A DNA stretch of 64,000 nt from an uncultured Veillonellaceae bacterium. GTDB lineage: Bacteria; Bacillota; Negativicutes; Selenomonadales; Selenomonadaceae. A program made the position numbers and the translations under genes. Position 1 is the stretch's first letter; the number at the start of each line of letters is the position of its first letter. Location: assembly GCA_900314825.1 (NCBI GenBank), contig OMWS01000008.1:1-64000 (forward strand). The letters run 5' to 3'. Shown here one piece after another: positions 20,113-28,386 of the stretch. The notes below the pieces were generated by a model. That model did no database searches. It was not told the origin of the DNA and saw nothing but the letters and a program-made list of their open reading frames with translations.

Positions 20113-21186
20113 ATGAAAAAATTATTTGCACTCCTCTTGACATTGTCGCTTGCCATGTTCGCCGCCGGCTGCGATGCCTTTGACGAAGAGGAAGAAGTCG
20201 GCGACGACACGCTCTACATTTACAGTTGGGGCGATTACCTCGACGAGGACGTCATCGCGCAGTTCGAAGAGGAGACGGGCATCACGGTCGTGCTCGATGA
20301 GTTCGACACGAATGAGAGCATGTATCCACGCGTCAAAGAGGGCGCGACGAGCTACGACCTCATCTGCCCGTCCGACTACATGATCCAGAAAATGGAACAA
20401 AACGACCTCCTGCAGCCGCTCGATTGGGCGAAGCTGCCGAACACCGTGGAACACTTGGGCAAAGATTATTTGCAACAAGCGGAAACGTATGACCCGGGCA
20501 ATAAATATTCTGTTCCATATTGCTGGGGCACCGTCGGCATCATGTACAACACCACGATGGTCGACGAGCCGGTCGACAGTTGGGCGATCCTCTTTGATCC
20601 AAAATACAAAGACAGCATCCTCATGCAGGATTCCGCGCGTGACGCAATCATGATCCCGCTGCGCATGATGGGCGTCTCAATGAATACGAAGGACGAGGCG
20701 GCGCTTTCGAAGGCGCGTGACATGCTCATCGCGCAAAAGCCGCTCGTGCAGGCGTATGGCGTCGATGACATCCGCGACAAGCTCGCGGGCGGCGAGGCGG
20801 CGTTCGGCGTCATCTTCTCCGGCGAGGCCATCAACCTCATGGAAGCGAATCCCGACCTCGCGTTCTGTCCCGCGCCGAAAGAGGGCACGAACCTCTGGAT
20901 GGATGGCTGGGTCATCCCGAAGAACGCGAAGCATGTGGACAATGCGCACAAGTTCATCGACTTCCTCTCGCGCCCCGAGATCGCCGCGAAAAATTTCGAA
21001 GCGCTCGGCTACTCGACGCCGAATACGGGCGTGCAGGAGCTCGTCGAAGAAGACATGGACGACGACGAGCTCGCCATCGCGTTCCCGCCGCCTGAAGTCT
21101 ATCTCGGGCAGGAGACGTACCAATACCTCGGCGAGGCCATGGACAAGCTCTACACGAAACTGTGGCTGCAAGTGAAAGTCGAATAA
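20113..21186 (+). CDS. potD: Spermidine/putrescine-binding lipoprotein
   Basis: Extracytoplasmic substrate-binding protein, 357 residues, with a lipoprotein signal ending in the lipobox MFAAGC (Cys at about residue 20). The mature part begins LYIYSWGDYLDEDVIAQFE, typical of PotD/PotF. It delivers polyamine to PotBC. Polyamines are covalently attached to peptidoglycan in Selenomonas, so the importer may feed envelope as well as cytoplasm; that link is inference. Confidence 0.94.
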   Translation: MKKLFALLLTLSLAMFAAGCDAFDEEEEVGDDTLYIYSWGDYLDEDVIAQFEEETGITVVLDEFDTNESMYPRVKEGATSYDLICPSDYMIQKMEQNDLLQPLDWAKLPNTVEHLGKDYLQQAETYDPGNKYSVPYCWGTVGIMYNTTMVDEPVDSWAILFDPKYKDSILMQDSARDAIMIPLRMMGVSMNTKDEAALSKARDMLIAQKPLVQAYGVDDIRDKLAGGEAAFGVIFSGEAINLMEANPDLAFCPAPKEGTNLWMDGWVIPKNAKHVDNAHKFIDFLSRPEIAAKNFEALGYSTPNTGVQELVEEDMDDDELAIAFPPPEVYLGQETYQYLGEAMDKLYTKLWLQVKVE

Positions 21187-21207
21187 CTGGAAGAAAACTG
21201 AAAATGC

Positions 21208-21235
21208 TTGACGCTCTGGAAAATCTCGGTACAAT
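21208..21235 (+). promoter_or_regulatory. dacF promoter
   Basis: TTGACG (21208-21213), 16 bases, TACAAT (21230-21235), 32 bases before the dacF start codon. Confidence 0.7.
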
Positions 21236-21267
21236 GGGAGTTGTTTGAGATTCAGGAGGTCGATTGC

Positions 21268-22092
21268 ATGAAAAGAAATCACATGGGAAGACGTCTCTTG
21301 GCGCCTTTCCTTTTTTTATGCTTGGTGTTGCAGACGGCGGCGGCATTCGCGGCGGCCCCGCTGATCACGGCGGACGCGGCCATCGTCGTCGACCGGGCCA
21401 CGGGCGCGGTGCTCTATGAGAAAAACGCGGACAAGCGCGAATATCCCGCGAGCATGACGAAGATGATGACGTGCCTCTTGGCCATCGAGAGCGGGCGCAT
21501 GGACAGCATCGTGCAAGTCAGCCCTGAGGCGGCCGATGTCGAGTGCACGCGCATGGAGCCGGGCGACCAGGTTGTCATGCGCGACCTCACGAAACAGATG
21601 ATGCTGATCTCGGATAACGGTGCGGCCACGGCCGTCGGCGAATCGCTCGGGCAGGGCGATATCGATTATTTTGCGGAGCGCATGAATCGCCGCGCGCAGT
21701 CGCTCGGCATGGCCTCGACGCATTTCGTCAATGCGAACGGTATGCCGGACAGCGATCACTATACGACGGCGCGCGATATGTCAAAGCTTGCGACGGCGGC
21801 ATTTGAAAACGACACGTTCCGCAGCATCGTTGGCACGAAGGAAGCATACGTTTATTACGTCCGTCCGACGGGGCGCGTCGAGCATTGCGTCAATACGGAC
21901 GAACTCCTCTGGTCGTACCGCGGCATTATCGGCGGCAAAACGGGCTGGACGAATGCGGCGCGCGGCTGTCTGACCGTCGCGGCCGACCGCGACGGCCGCG
22001 AGCTCGTCGCCGTCGTCATGCACTCGAATGACGATGAGACCCGCTTCCAAGAAGCCGCAAAATTATTGGATTATGGATTTTCTCGTATGTGA
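21268..22092 (+). CDS. dacF: D-alanyl-D-alanine carboxypeptidase (S11 family)
   Basis: Trims the terminal D-Ala from peptidoglycan stem peptides outside the cell membrane. A signal peptide (about 1-30) is followed by the three active-site motifs: SMTK (in YPASMTKMM), SDN (LISDNGAATA) and KTG (GGKTGWTNAA). It has 274 residues and lacks the long C-terminal beta domain and amphipathic anchor of PBP5, so it is a short form. ATG 21268 follows AGGAGG; the in-frame TTG at 21208 is the promoter -35. Confidence 0.93.
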   Translation: MKRNHMGRRLLAPFLFLCLVLQTAAAFAAAPLITADAAIVVDRATGAVLYEKNADKREYPASMTKMMTCLLAIESGRMDSIVQVSPEAADVECTRMEPGDQVVMRDLTKQMMLISDNGAATAVGESLGQGDIDYFAERMNRRAQSLGMASTHFVNANGMPDSDHYTTARDMSKLATAAFENDTFRSIVGTKEAYVYYVRPTGRVEHCVNTDELLWSYRGIIGGKTGWTNAARGCLTVAADRDGRELVAVVMHSNDDETRFQEAAKLLDYGFSRM

Positions 22093-22095
22093 TGA

Positions 22096-22142
22096 TAGTC
22101 TCCCTCTCCGAGGGAGGGGGACCGCGAAGCGGTGGCGGGTGT
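22096..22142. repeat. Short GC-rich double-hairpin repeat
   Basis: Two adjacent hairpins, CCCTC-tcc-GAGGG and CCGC-gaa-GCGG, followed by GGCGGGTG. The layout resembles one end of the larger hairpin repeat at 53.87 kb and of intergenic repeats common in gut Firmicutes. It may be a single-end relic. Confidence 0.5.
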
Positions 22143-22223
22143 CGCTTGTACGGCTGAACAATCAGTACGTTGTAACTTGTGGACGGTGCCTGCACGTTTT
22201 TTCTTTATGCCAAGCAAATTTCC

Positions 22224-22252
22224 TTGACACGGGCTTACCAAGTGCGTATAAT
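22224..22252 (+). promoter_or_regulatory. Consensus promoter of the ylxM-ffh cluster
   Basis: TTGACA (22224-22229), 17 bases, TATAAT (22247-22252): a perfect sigma-70 promoter about 23 bases before the first possible start codon of ylxM. Confidence 0.85.
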
Positions 22253-22274
22253 AGCCTTTGTCAAGGGAAGCGCC

Positions 22275-22670
22275 TTGGCAACTTTTGTGCGGCGGGTGAC
22301 GACGGTGGATCAGTTTCTGTATCTTTCGGATCTCTACGACATCTACGGCGCCTTGCTCACGCAGAAGCAGCAGGAATGCCTGCACCTACATCTTTACGAT
22401 GATTTTTCCCTGTCGGAGATCGGCGAAGAGCTCGGCATCTCGCGGCAGGCCGTATATGACAATATTCATCGCGCAGAAAAGGCGATGAACGGATATGAAG
22501 CGAAGCTCGGACTCGCCGCTCGTTACCGCAGCGAGCGTGCGACGCTCCAGACCATCGACGAGCGCGTGGAGGGTCTCCGCACAGAGGCGAACAGCGTGGC
22601 CATCGATGAGATTCGCACCAGCCTCGCACCGCTTTTGGGGCGGGAACGCGAGGAAAAAGAAGAACCATAA
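22275..22670 (+). CDS. ylxM: YlxM family DNA-binding protein
   Basis: A 131-residue helix-turn-helix protein that accompanies ffh in Firmicutes and is thought to modulate the signal recognition particle. The sigma-70 region 4-like HTH is clear: LTQKQQECLHLHLYDDFSLSEIGEELGISRQAVYDNI. The start is uncertain: TTG 22275 has AAGGGAAG upstream, but GTG codons at 22287, 22296 and 22305 are possible. The next gene begins 33 bases later. Confidence 0.88.
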   Translation: MATFVRRVTTVDQFLYLSDLYDIYGALLTQKQQECLHLHLYDDFSLSEIGEELGISRQAVYDNIHRAEKAMNGYEAKLGLAARYRSERATLQTIDERVEGLRTEANSVAIDEIRTSLAPLLGREREEKEEP

Positions 22671-22703
22671 AACGTTATAATAAAATCGATTGGAGGTGGA
22701 TGC

Positions 22704-24098
22704 ATGTTTGAAAGCCTGAGTGACCGCTTGCAGCAAACGCTGAAAAAACTGCGCGGTCATGGCAAATTGACGGAAGACGATGTCAATGAGGCCATGCGTG
22801 ACGTGCGCATGGCACTCCTCGAAGCAGATGTGAACTTCAAGGTCGTCAAGAACTTCGTCAAGACGGTCAAGGAACGCGCCATCGGCCAGGACGTCCTCGA
22901 GACGCTGACGCCGGCGCAGGTCGTCGTCGGCATCGTTGATGAAGAGCTCACGAAGCTCATGGGCGGCACGCAGAGCCGCATCACGATGAGCCCGCAGCCG
23001 CCGACAATCATCATGATGGCCGGCCTGCAGGGCGCGGGCAAGACGACGTCGGCCGGCAAGCTCGGCCTCGCGCTGAAGAAGCAGGGCAAGCGTCCATTGC
23101 TCGTCGCGGACGATATCTATCGTCCGGCCGCCATCACACAGCTCGAAGTCATCGGCAAGCAGCTCAGCCTTCCTGTTTTCAAGAAAGAAGGCTGCAAGGA
23201 TGCTGTTGCGATTGCGAAAGAGGCGATTGCCTGGTCGCAGTCCCATATGAATGACGTCGTCATCATCGATACGGCCGGCCGCCTCCAGATCGACGAGGCG
23301 CTGATGCAGGAGCTCAAGGACATCAAGAGCGCCGTGCATCCGCACGAAATCCTGCTCGTCGTCGATGCGATGACGGGCCAGGAAAGCGTCAACGTCGCGC
23401 AGAGCTTCAACGAATCGCTCGGCCTCGACGGCGTTGTCATGACGAAGCTTGACGGTGATGCGCGCGGCGGTGCGGCGCTTTCCATCAAGGCCGTCACGGG
23501 CGTGCCCATCAAGTTCGTCGGCCTCGGCGAAAAACTCGAGCCGCTCGAGCCGTTCCATCCCGATCGCATGGCCTCACGCATCCTCGGCATGGGCGATGTG
23601 CTTTCCCTCGTCGAGAAAGCGCAGGCGACGTTCGATGCCGAAGAAACGAAGCGCATGGCGAAAAAGCTGCGCAAAGATGAGTTCACGCTCGATGATTTCC
23701 TCGCGCAGATGCAGCAGGTCAAGAAGCTCGGCTCGCTCGACAATATCCTCGGTATGATTCCCGGCATGGGCGGCCTCAAAAAGCAGCTCGAAGGGCAGGA
23801 CATTGACCTCGACGGCAAGGAAATGCGTCAGATCGAAGCCATCATCCGCTCCATGACGCCGAAGGAACGCGCTGACATCACGATCATCAACGGCAGCCGC
23901 CGCAAACGCATCGCGATGGGCTCCGGCACGCGCGTCCAGGATGTCAACAAGCTCTTGAAGCAGTTCGGCGAAATGCGCAAGATGATGAAAAAAATGAAGA
24001 AAATGAAGGGCGGCAAGAAAGGCCTGCCGAATTTCGGCGGGCTCGGAGGTCTCGGGAATCTCGGAGGCCTCGGCAGCAAGCTCCCATTTTTCAAATAA
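22704..24098 (+). CDS. ffh: Signal recognition particle protein Ffh
   Basis: SRP54 GTPase that targets nascent membrane proteins. It has an N domain (1-90), a G domain with G1 GLQGAGKTTSAGKL near residue 107, DTAGR, TKLDGDARGG, and a C-terminal Met-rich M domain ending in a Met-Lys-Gly-Gly tail. The 464-residue length is normal. ATG 22704 has a GGAGGTG site. Downstream genes rpsP to trmD follow in the usual order. Confidence 0.97.
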   Translation: MFESLSDRLQQTLKKLRGHGKLTEDDVNEAMRDVRMALLEADVNFKVVKNFVKTVKERAIGQDVLETLTPAQVVVGIVDEELTKLMGGTQSRITMSPQPPTIIMMAGLQGAGKTTSAGKLGLALKKQGKRPLLVADDIYRPAAITQLEVIGKQLSLPVFKKEGCKDAVAIAKEAIAWSQSHMNDVVIIDTAGRLQIDEALMQELKDIKSAVHPHEILLVVDAMTGQESVNVAQSFNESLGLDGVVMTKLDGDARGGAALSIKAVTGVPIKFVGLGEKLEPLEPFHPDRMASRILGMGDVLSLVEKAQATFDAEETKRMAKKLRKDEFTLDDFLAQMQQVKKLGSLDNILGMIPGMGGLKKQLEGQDIDLDGKEMRQIEAIIRSMTPKERADITIINGSRRKRIAMGSGTRVQDVNKLLKQFGEMRKMMKKMKKMKGGKKGLPNFGGLGGLGNLGGLGSKLPFFK

Positions 24099-24136
24099 GT
24101 TGATGAAGGACATCCTTTTAAGGAGGTGAATGTTTC

Positions 24137-24406
24137 ATGGCAGTGAAAATTCGTTTGAACCGTCTCGGTGCCAAGAAGAACCCGTACTATCGCATCGTCG
24201 TGGCGGATTCCCGCGCTCCGCGTGACGGTCGTTTCATCGAAATCCTCGGCAACTACGACCCGTCCCAGACGCCGGCGCTCGTCAATGTCGATGTGGAAAA
24301 AGTCCTCAGCTGGATGCAGAAGGGCGCGCAGCCGACGGATACCGTCAAGTCGCTCCTTTCCAAGCAGGGCATCATGACGAAGTTCGCAGAGAGCAAGAAG
24401 CACTAA
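24137..24406 (+). CDS. rpsP: 30S ribosomal protein S16
   Basis: An 89-residue S16 ([20 protein letters not shown]) with the usual [11 protein letters not shown] segment. The AAGGAGGTGA site is nearly perfect. It assembles into the 30S body and is co-transcribed with its neighbours. Confidence 0.97.
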   Translation: MAVKIRLNRLGAKKNPYYRIVVADSRAPRDGRFIEILGNYDPSQTPALVNVDVEKVLSWMQKGAQPTDTVKSLLSKQGIMTKFAESKKH

Positions 24407-24424
24407 TGCTTCCGGAGGCATCCC

Positions 24425-24652
24425 ATGAAAGAACTCGTTGAAGTGATCGCGAAAGCTCTCGTGGATCGTCCGGAGGCCGTCAAGGTCAGCGAGAAGGAGG
24501 ATGAGCGCCAGACGCTCATCGAGCTCCACGTCGCGGAGGACGATATGGGCAAGGTCATTGGCAAGCAGGGCCGCATCGCGAAAGCGCTGCGCACGCTCGT
24601 CAAGGCCGCCGCCACACGCGAAGAAAAAAAGGTTACGGTCGAAATCGTATAA
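24425..24652 (+). CDS. khpA: KH domain RNA-binding protein KhpA
   Basis: A 75-residue single KH domain protein (YlqC family) with the RNA-binding GKQGRIAKALRTL (GxxG) motif near residue 45. KhpA forms a complex with KhpB/Jag and binds many RNAs in Firmicutes. It starts 18 bases after rpsP. Confidence 0.94.
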   Translation: MKELVEVIAKALVDRPEAVKVSEKEDERQTLIELHVAEDDMGKVIGKQGRIAKALRTLVKAAATREEKKVTVEIV

Positions 24653-24687
24653 AAAATGCGGCAAGGAATTTCTTTGCCGTATTTTTT
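24653..24687 (+). terminator. Terminator inside the ffh-trmD cluster
   Basis: AAAATGCGGCAA pairs with TTTGCCGTATTTTTT across a short loop and a T run follows. It separates khpA from ylqD, so read-through or a second promoter must feed ylqD-rimM-trmD. Confidence 0.75.
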
Positions 24688-24705
24688 CTTATAGGAGGAA
24701 AAATA

Positions 24706-25113
24706 ATGGATTCCATCTCGCTCAAAATGCCTGTCACGATCAAGGCGAAGCTGACGGAAAAACTGAAGGCGAAGCTCATGAAAGAACTCGAAGACAATCT
24801 CTCGCGCGTCGAGCTCGAACTGCAGCAGCTGAACATCCAGGAGCAGCGCGTGCTGAAAGAAAACGAAGCGGCCGGCCCGCAGGCGGCACAGGCGATCCAT
24901 GCGCAATTTGGCCAGGAACGCGCGAAGCGCGAACAGTTCCGCGCGGAGGCATCGAAGCGCAAGGAAGATCTTGAAAAGCTCGCCATCGGCGCAGAAATCG
25001 TACAGGGCACGCTCGAACGTCAGGTCGATATCCATGTCGGCGACGATATGCGCGAACTCATGAATGTGGAAGTGCTGGTGGAAGATGATAAGATCATCGC
25101 GATCCGCGGATAA
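24706..25113 (+). CDS. ylqD: YlqD family protein
   Basis: A 135-residue, highly charged, largely helical coiled-coil protein (residues 15-90 rich in Lys, Glu and Gln) ending in a small beta segment (DIHVGDDMRELMNVEVLVEDDKIIAI). The family always lies beside rimM/trmD and has no known function. ATG 24706 follows ATAGGAGG. Confidence 0.85.
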   Translation: MDSISLKMPVTIKAKLTEKLKAKLMKELEDNLSRVELELQQLNIQEQRVLKENEAAGPQAAQAIHAQFGQERAKREQFRAEASKRKEDLEKLAIGAEIVQGTLERQVDIHVGDDMRELMNVEVLVEDDKIIAIRG

Positions 25114-25657
25114 GAACCGGCATTTGCCGCCGAAAGGGCGCATCACGATCGGCCGCGTCGGCGCGCCGCAAGGCGTGCGCGGCGAGTTGCGCGTGATTCC
25201 TTTGACGGATTTTGAGAAGCGCTTCGAAGGCATGGACGAAGTCTTGGTCGGCGATGAGCTCTTCCATATCGAGAGCCTGCGCTATCACAAGCAGTTCGTG
25301 CTCATGAAATTCCGCGAAATTCCCACGCGCGAAGCGGCGCAAGAATTAACGGGTCGGCTGCTCACGGTCGACCGCAGCGAGGCCGCGCCGCTGGCGGAAG
25401 GTGAGTTTTACACATTCGACATCATCGGACTGCATGTGTTCGATCCAGAGGGCAAGGAACTCGGCATCGTCGAAAATGTCCTGCGCACGGGCGCGAATGA
25501 TGTGTATCAGGCGCGCAGCGCGGACGGCAAGGAACTCTTGATTCCGGCGCTCAAGGCTGTTGTGAAGGTCATTGATCTTCCGAACGGACGCATGGTCGTT
25601 GAGCTGCCCGATGTACTTGAAGACCGGCCGCAGGAGGATGCCTCTCATGCGGATTGA
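25085..25657 (+). CDS. rimM: Ribosome maturation factor RimM
   Basis: Assists 30S head assembly by binding S19. It has an N-terminal beta-barrel (RITIGRVGAPQGVRGELRVIPLTD) and a C-terminal PRC barrel (FYTFDIIGLHVFDPEGKELG). The start is not certain: ATG 25085 overlaps ylqD by 29 bases and gives 190 residues, whereas TTG 25124 gives 177, nearer the family norm. It overlaps trmD by 11 bases. Confidence 0.9.
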   Translation: MIRSSRSADKNRHLPPKGRITIGRVGAPQGVRGELRVIPLTDFEKRFEGMDEVLVGDELFHIESLRYHKQFVLMKFREIPTREAAQELTGRLLTVDRSEAAPLAEGEFYTFDIIGLHVFDPEGKELGIVENVLRTGANDVYQARSADGKELLIPALKAVVKVIDLPNGRMVVELPDVLEDRPQEDASHAD

Positions 25658-26375
25658 TGTCATCACGATTTTTCCCGAGATGTTTGCGGGCCCGTTTGGC
25701 GCGAGCATCACGAAACGCGCCGTGGAGAAGGGCATCCTCGACATCCATCTGACGAATTTCCGTGATTTCTCGTTTGACAAGCATCATCACGTCGACGATT
25801 CGCCATTCGGCGGCGGTGCGGGCATGGTGCTGAAGCCGGAGCCGATGTATCGCGCCGTGCGCGACGTGCTTGCGAATTCGCAAGCTTTCGACGGAAAACG
25901 ACGCGTGCTCATCATGGATCCTTCGGGCGCGACGTTCACGCAGGCGAAAGCGAAGGAGCTCGCGACGTATGAGCAGCTCGTGTTCATCTGCGGTCATTAC
26001 GAAGGCTTCGATGCGCGCATCTATTGTTTAGCGGACGAGGCGATTTCCATTGGCGATTTCGTGCTGACGGGCGGAGAACTGCCGGCCATGGTCATCACAG
26101 ATGCGGTCTCACGCATGCTGCCGGGCGTGCTCGGCGATGAGGAATCCGCGCCGACGGATTCGTTTTATGACGGCTTGCTCGGTTTTCCGCAGTACACGCG
26201 GCCGCGTGAATTTGAGGGGAAAGTCGTGCCGGATGTATTGATTTCCGGCGACCACGCAAAAATTCGCGCGTGGCGGCGGCAGCAGGCGCTCTTGGCGACG
26301 AAGCGGTATCGCCCGGACCTGCTGGCGAAAGCAACGCTTTCAGAAAAAGAACAAGCTTGGCTGAACGAACAATAA
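25647..26375 (+). CDS. trmD: tRNA (guanine-N1)-methyltransferase TrmD
   Basis: Methylates G37 of tRNAs using SAM. It is a SPOUT enzyme of 242 residues starting MRIDVITIFPEMF, with the knot motifs FICGHYEGFDARI and SIGDFVLTGGELPAMV. ATG 25647 is preceded by AGGAGG within rimM. A strong terminator follows. Confidence 0.97.
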   Translation: MRIDVITIFPEMFAGPFGASITKRAVEKGILDIHLTNFRDFSFDKHHHVDDSPFGGGAGMVLKPEPMYRAVRDVLANSQAFDGKRRVLIMDPSGATFTQAKAKELATYEQLVFICGHYEGFDARIYCLADEAISIGDFVLTGGELPAMVITDAVSRMLPGVLGDEESAPTDSFYDGLLGFPQYTRPREFEGKVVPDVLISGDHAKIRAWRRQQALLATKRYRPDLLAKATLSEKEQAWLNEQ

Positions 26376-26379
26376 AATC

Positions 26380-26424
26380 GGCGTACGTCAACTCGAAAAT
26401 AAAAAGAGTTGACGTACGCCTTTT
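26380..26424 (+). terminator. trmD terminator
   Basis: A perfect 15-bp stem (GGCGTACGTCAACTC 26380-26394 with GAGTTGACGTACGCC 26406-26420) followed by four T. Its right arm contains the -35 of the bioY promoter. Confidence 0.9.
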
Positions 26425-26437
26425 GTTTATCTATAAT
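26409..26437 (+). promoter_or_regulatory. bioY promoter nested in the trmD terminator
   Basis: TTGACG (26409-26414) lies in the descending stem; 17 bases later TATAAT (26432-26437) follows. The start codon is 33 bases downstream of the -10. Confidence 0.75.
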
Positions 26438-26470
26438 AGGGAAGGACTTTTGGAAAGAAGGGATTTCCTC

Positions 26471-27040
26471 ATGCAAATGGAAACAGCAAGCTTGGAAGAA
26501 CGGACGGGCTTCACGATCCGTGATATGACGAAGATGGCCGTGTGCCTTGCGTTCTGCATGGTGTCGGCGTTCATCTCGTTTCCGCTCCCGATGACGCCGG
26601 GGCTCGTGACGGCGCTGACAATCGCGCTTGATGTGACGGCGTTCGTGCTCTCGCCGAAGCTGACGTTCATCGCGGTGCTCGCGTATGTAATCCTCGGTGC
26701 GGTCGGGCTGCCGGTCTTCCCGGGCGGCACGGGCGGCCTCGGGCGGCTTCTCGGCCCGACGGGCGGTTTCTACATCGGCTGGCCGTTCGTCTGCGCGATC
26801 GTGAGCTATCTCGCGAAGCGCAAGGCGATGTCATTCCGCTGGTACGCGCTCGTGGCGGTCGTCGTCGGCATCCCGCTGACGTATGTCGGCGGCATCCTTT
26901 CGATGATGATCGTGATGCAGATTGACCTCGGCAAGGCGCTCATGATGGCGGCGGTGCCGTTCATCCCTGGCGACATCATGAAGGCGCTCTTGGCAGCCTT
27001 CATCGGCGTGCGCGTCAACAAAATGATTGCACGGCAGTAA
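26471..27040 (+). CDS. bioY: Biotin transporter substrate-binding subunit BioY
   Basis: A 189-residue membrane protein with about six helices and the BioY signatures GAVGLPVFPGGTGGLGRLLGPTGGFYIGWP and PFIPGDIMKALLAA. It is the biotin-binding S component of an ECF transporter; no BioM/N genes are adjacent, so it would use a shared ECF module or work alone. ATG 26471 follows AAGGGA. Its stop is two bases from the stop of the opposing gene. Confidence 0.93.
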   Translation: MQMETASLEERTGFTIRDMTKMAVCLAFCMVSAFISFPLPMTPGLVTALTIALDVTAFVLSPKLTFIAVLAYVILGAVGLPVFPGGTGGLGRLLGPTGGFYIGWPFVCAIVSYLAKRKAMSFRWYALVAVVVGIPLTYVGGILSMMIVMQIDLGKALMMAAVPFIPGDIMKALLAAFIGVRVNKMIARQ

Positions 27041-27042
27041 CA

Positions 27043-28332
27043 TCAAAGAAATGGAGCAAGTTCCTTCAGGAGCGCAGCCCACTCGACATTGTCGAGGAGG
27101 TTGCGCTCCTGTTTTTCGTACGTGCGGCCGGAGCAGGCGCGGTGGGGGAGAGGAATGAAATGCGCGGTGTTCGGTACCAGGGCTTCGTAGAGAGGATCAG
27201 CAATCAGAACGTTTGCGATGGCGAGTTTGTTCATTATATCGGGTTCATTAAACGGCGGCGTGAGAGGTTCGAATGTTGCGCCCGCGGAACGATGGAGGGC
27301 TTCAGCGAAAAAATTCGTAGCCAATGGTTCGCCGATGATGTAGTTTTGCGAAGCTCGCGAAGATTGGCGCGAGGTCGCTGGCCAGCGGGGCGTTTCCCCT
27401 TGGAAAAGTAAATCCTTTGGATTTAAAAATTCCAAGGGAAAACGTCCCGCCGGCCCGAAGTTACGATTTTGGCTCGCGGTCGCGTGGCAAGTGATAGGTT
27501 CACATTCTTTTTTGTTACATTGGTGAATTGCGCCTTGAATGCGTTGGATGAGTTCTTCTTCCAACGACGGATATGGTACAGCAGGAATGTAGGGAGTTCC
27601 ACATTTTTCTTCTAAAATCCTTGCGGCAGGCAGTGCGCTTTCCGTGAGGACGAGGTTGATGTCAGCGGTGGCAGAGGCTTCGATTTCTTCGAGTGTACTG
27701 CCAAGCGTCCAGCTGGCGGCGAGATCGAAGCCATGGCTGGTGAGGAAGGACTTCAGGCTCGACAAAGCTTTTTGAAAGTGATAATCGAGCGGCGTGAGGC
27801 CGAGGAGGTTGACACTTGGGCGGACGCTGGACGGAGTCGGTCTGTCGTGACATTTTTTTGCGACGTGGGCGGCGAGATGCGCGAGAGCGTAGGCGATACC
27901 GAGGTCGTAGGATTGCATGGAATTCGTCGGGAGCGTGAAGGTCGGGATCTTTGTGTCGCGCTCGATGATACGGCAGAGGGCGGGGAGGTCGGTGGCGATG
28001 AGGGTGGCGATTTGGGAGGGGATGACGCAGATGAAGTTCGGATGGAATGTGCTGGCGGCATCCTCGATGTCGCGGAGCAGCTTGTCGTCACGGCCGAGGA
28101 TAGCGTCATACTCGGTCATGGCGGAGATGAAGATGAGGCTGTCGTGATCGTACCAGCGCGGTTCGTCGTGCGTCGTGTATGTGGAGTTGCAGCCGGAGGG
28201 GTCGTGGATGACGATCATGCCGCCGAGCTCGAAGAGCGCGGAGCAGACGCCGAACGTATCGGCGGAGTAGGTCGGGAGAAGCGCGGCGGATTGGCTATCA
28301 GCGGCGATTTTGGTGATGTTCATGCGGTTCAC
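27043..28332 (-). CDS. NifD/K-like nitrogenase component 1 family protein (short subunit, second pair)
   Basis: A 429-residue member of the nitrogenase component 1 superfamily. It is paralogous to the gene at 35239-36444, with matching blocks at DEPRWYDHDSLI, EYDAILGRD, ATDLPALCRIIE and SYDLGIAYALAHLAAH. One Cys (C48, in HDPSGCNS) sits where component 1 proteins ligate an Fe-S cluster. The position of the third-ligand Cys reads IPSQIATLIATD and lacks Cys. Residues about 285-326 are encoded by a palindromic repeat element. ATG 28332 has GAGGTG upstream. Its partner is probably the gene at 28387-29841, 54 bases away. The substrate is unknown. Confidence 0.78.
   Translation of the reverse strand: MNRMNITKIAADSQSAALLPTYSADTFGVCSALFELGGMIVIHDPSGCNSTYTTHDEPRWYDHDSLIFISAMTEYDAILGRDDKLLRDIEDAASTFHPNFICVIPSQIATLIATDLPALCRIIERDTKIPTFTLPTNSMQSYDLGIAYALAHLAAHVAKKCHDRPTPSSVRPSVNLLGLTPLDYHFQKALSSLKSFLTSHGFDLAASWTLGSTLEEIEASATADINLVLTESALPAARILEEKCGTPYIPAVPYPSLEEELIQRIQGAIHQCNKKECEPITCHATASQNRNFGPAGRFPLEFLNPKDLLFQGETPRWPATSRQSSRASQNYIIGEPLATNFFAEALHRSAGATFEPLTPPFNEPDIMNKLAIANVLIADPLYEALVPNTAHFIPLPHRACSGRTYEKQERNLLDNVEWAALLKELAPFL
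27067..27116 (+). terminator. bioY terminator inside the opposing gene
   Basis: CAGGAGCGCA (27067-27076) pairs with TGCGCTCCTG (27102-27111), with an inner CTCGAC/GTCGAG stem, followed by five T on the + strand. The whole signal lies within the last codons of the minus-strand NifD/K-like gene. Confidence 0.75.
27354..27479 (-). repeat. Palindromic element A, inside a NifD/K-like gene
   Basis: 126 bp. Stem 1 is 27380-27392 with 27443-27455 (one A-C and one G-T). Stem 2 CCCTTGGAA/TTCCAAGGG is perfect. The apical AAATCC-TTT-GGATTT is at 27410-27424. It is read in frame as a segment containing FPLEFLNPKDLLF. Confidence 0.88.
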
Positions 28333-28386
28333 CTCGTGAAATGGCGGAGAAAAGAAAGCGCCTTGGCATTGTGCAAGGCGAAGGTG

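Noticed and set aside
22096..22142. Terminator of dacF
   Set aside because: Two GC hairpins are present but no T run follows; better explained as a repeat fragment.
25064..25084. Longer rimM start at 25064
   Set aside because: It lies deep in ylqD, has no ribosome site and makes the protein longer than the family.
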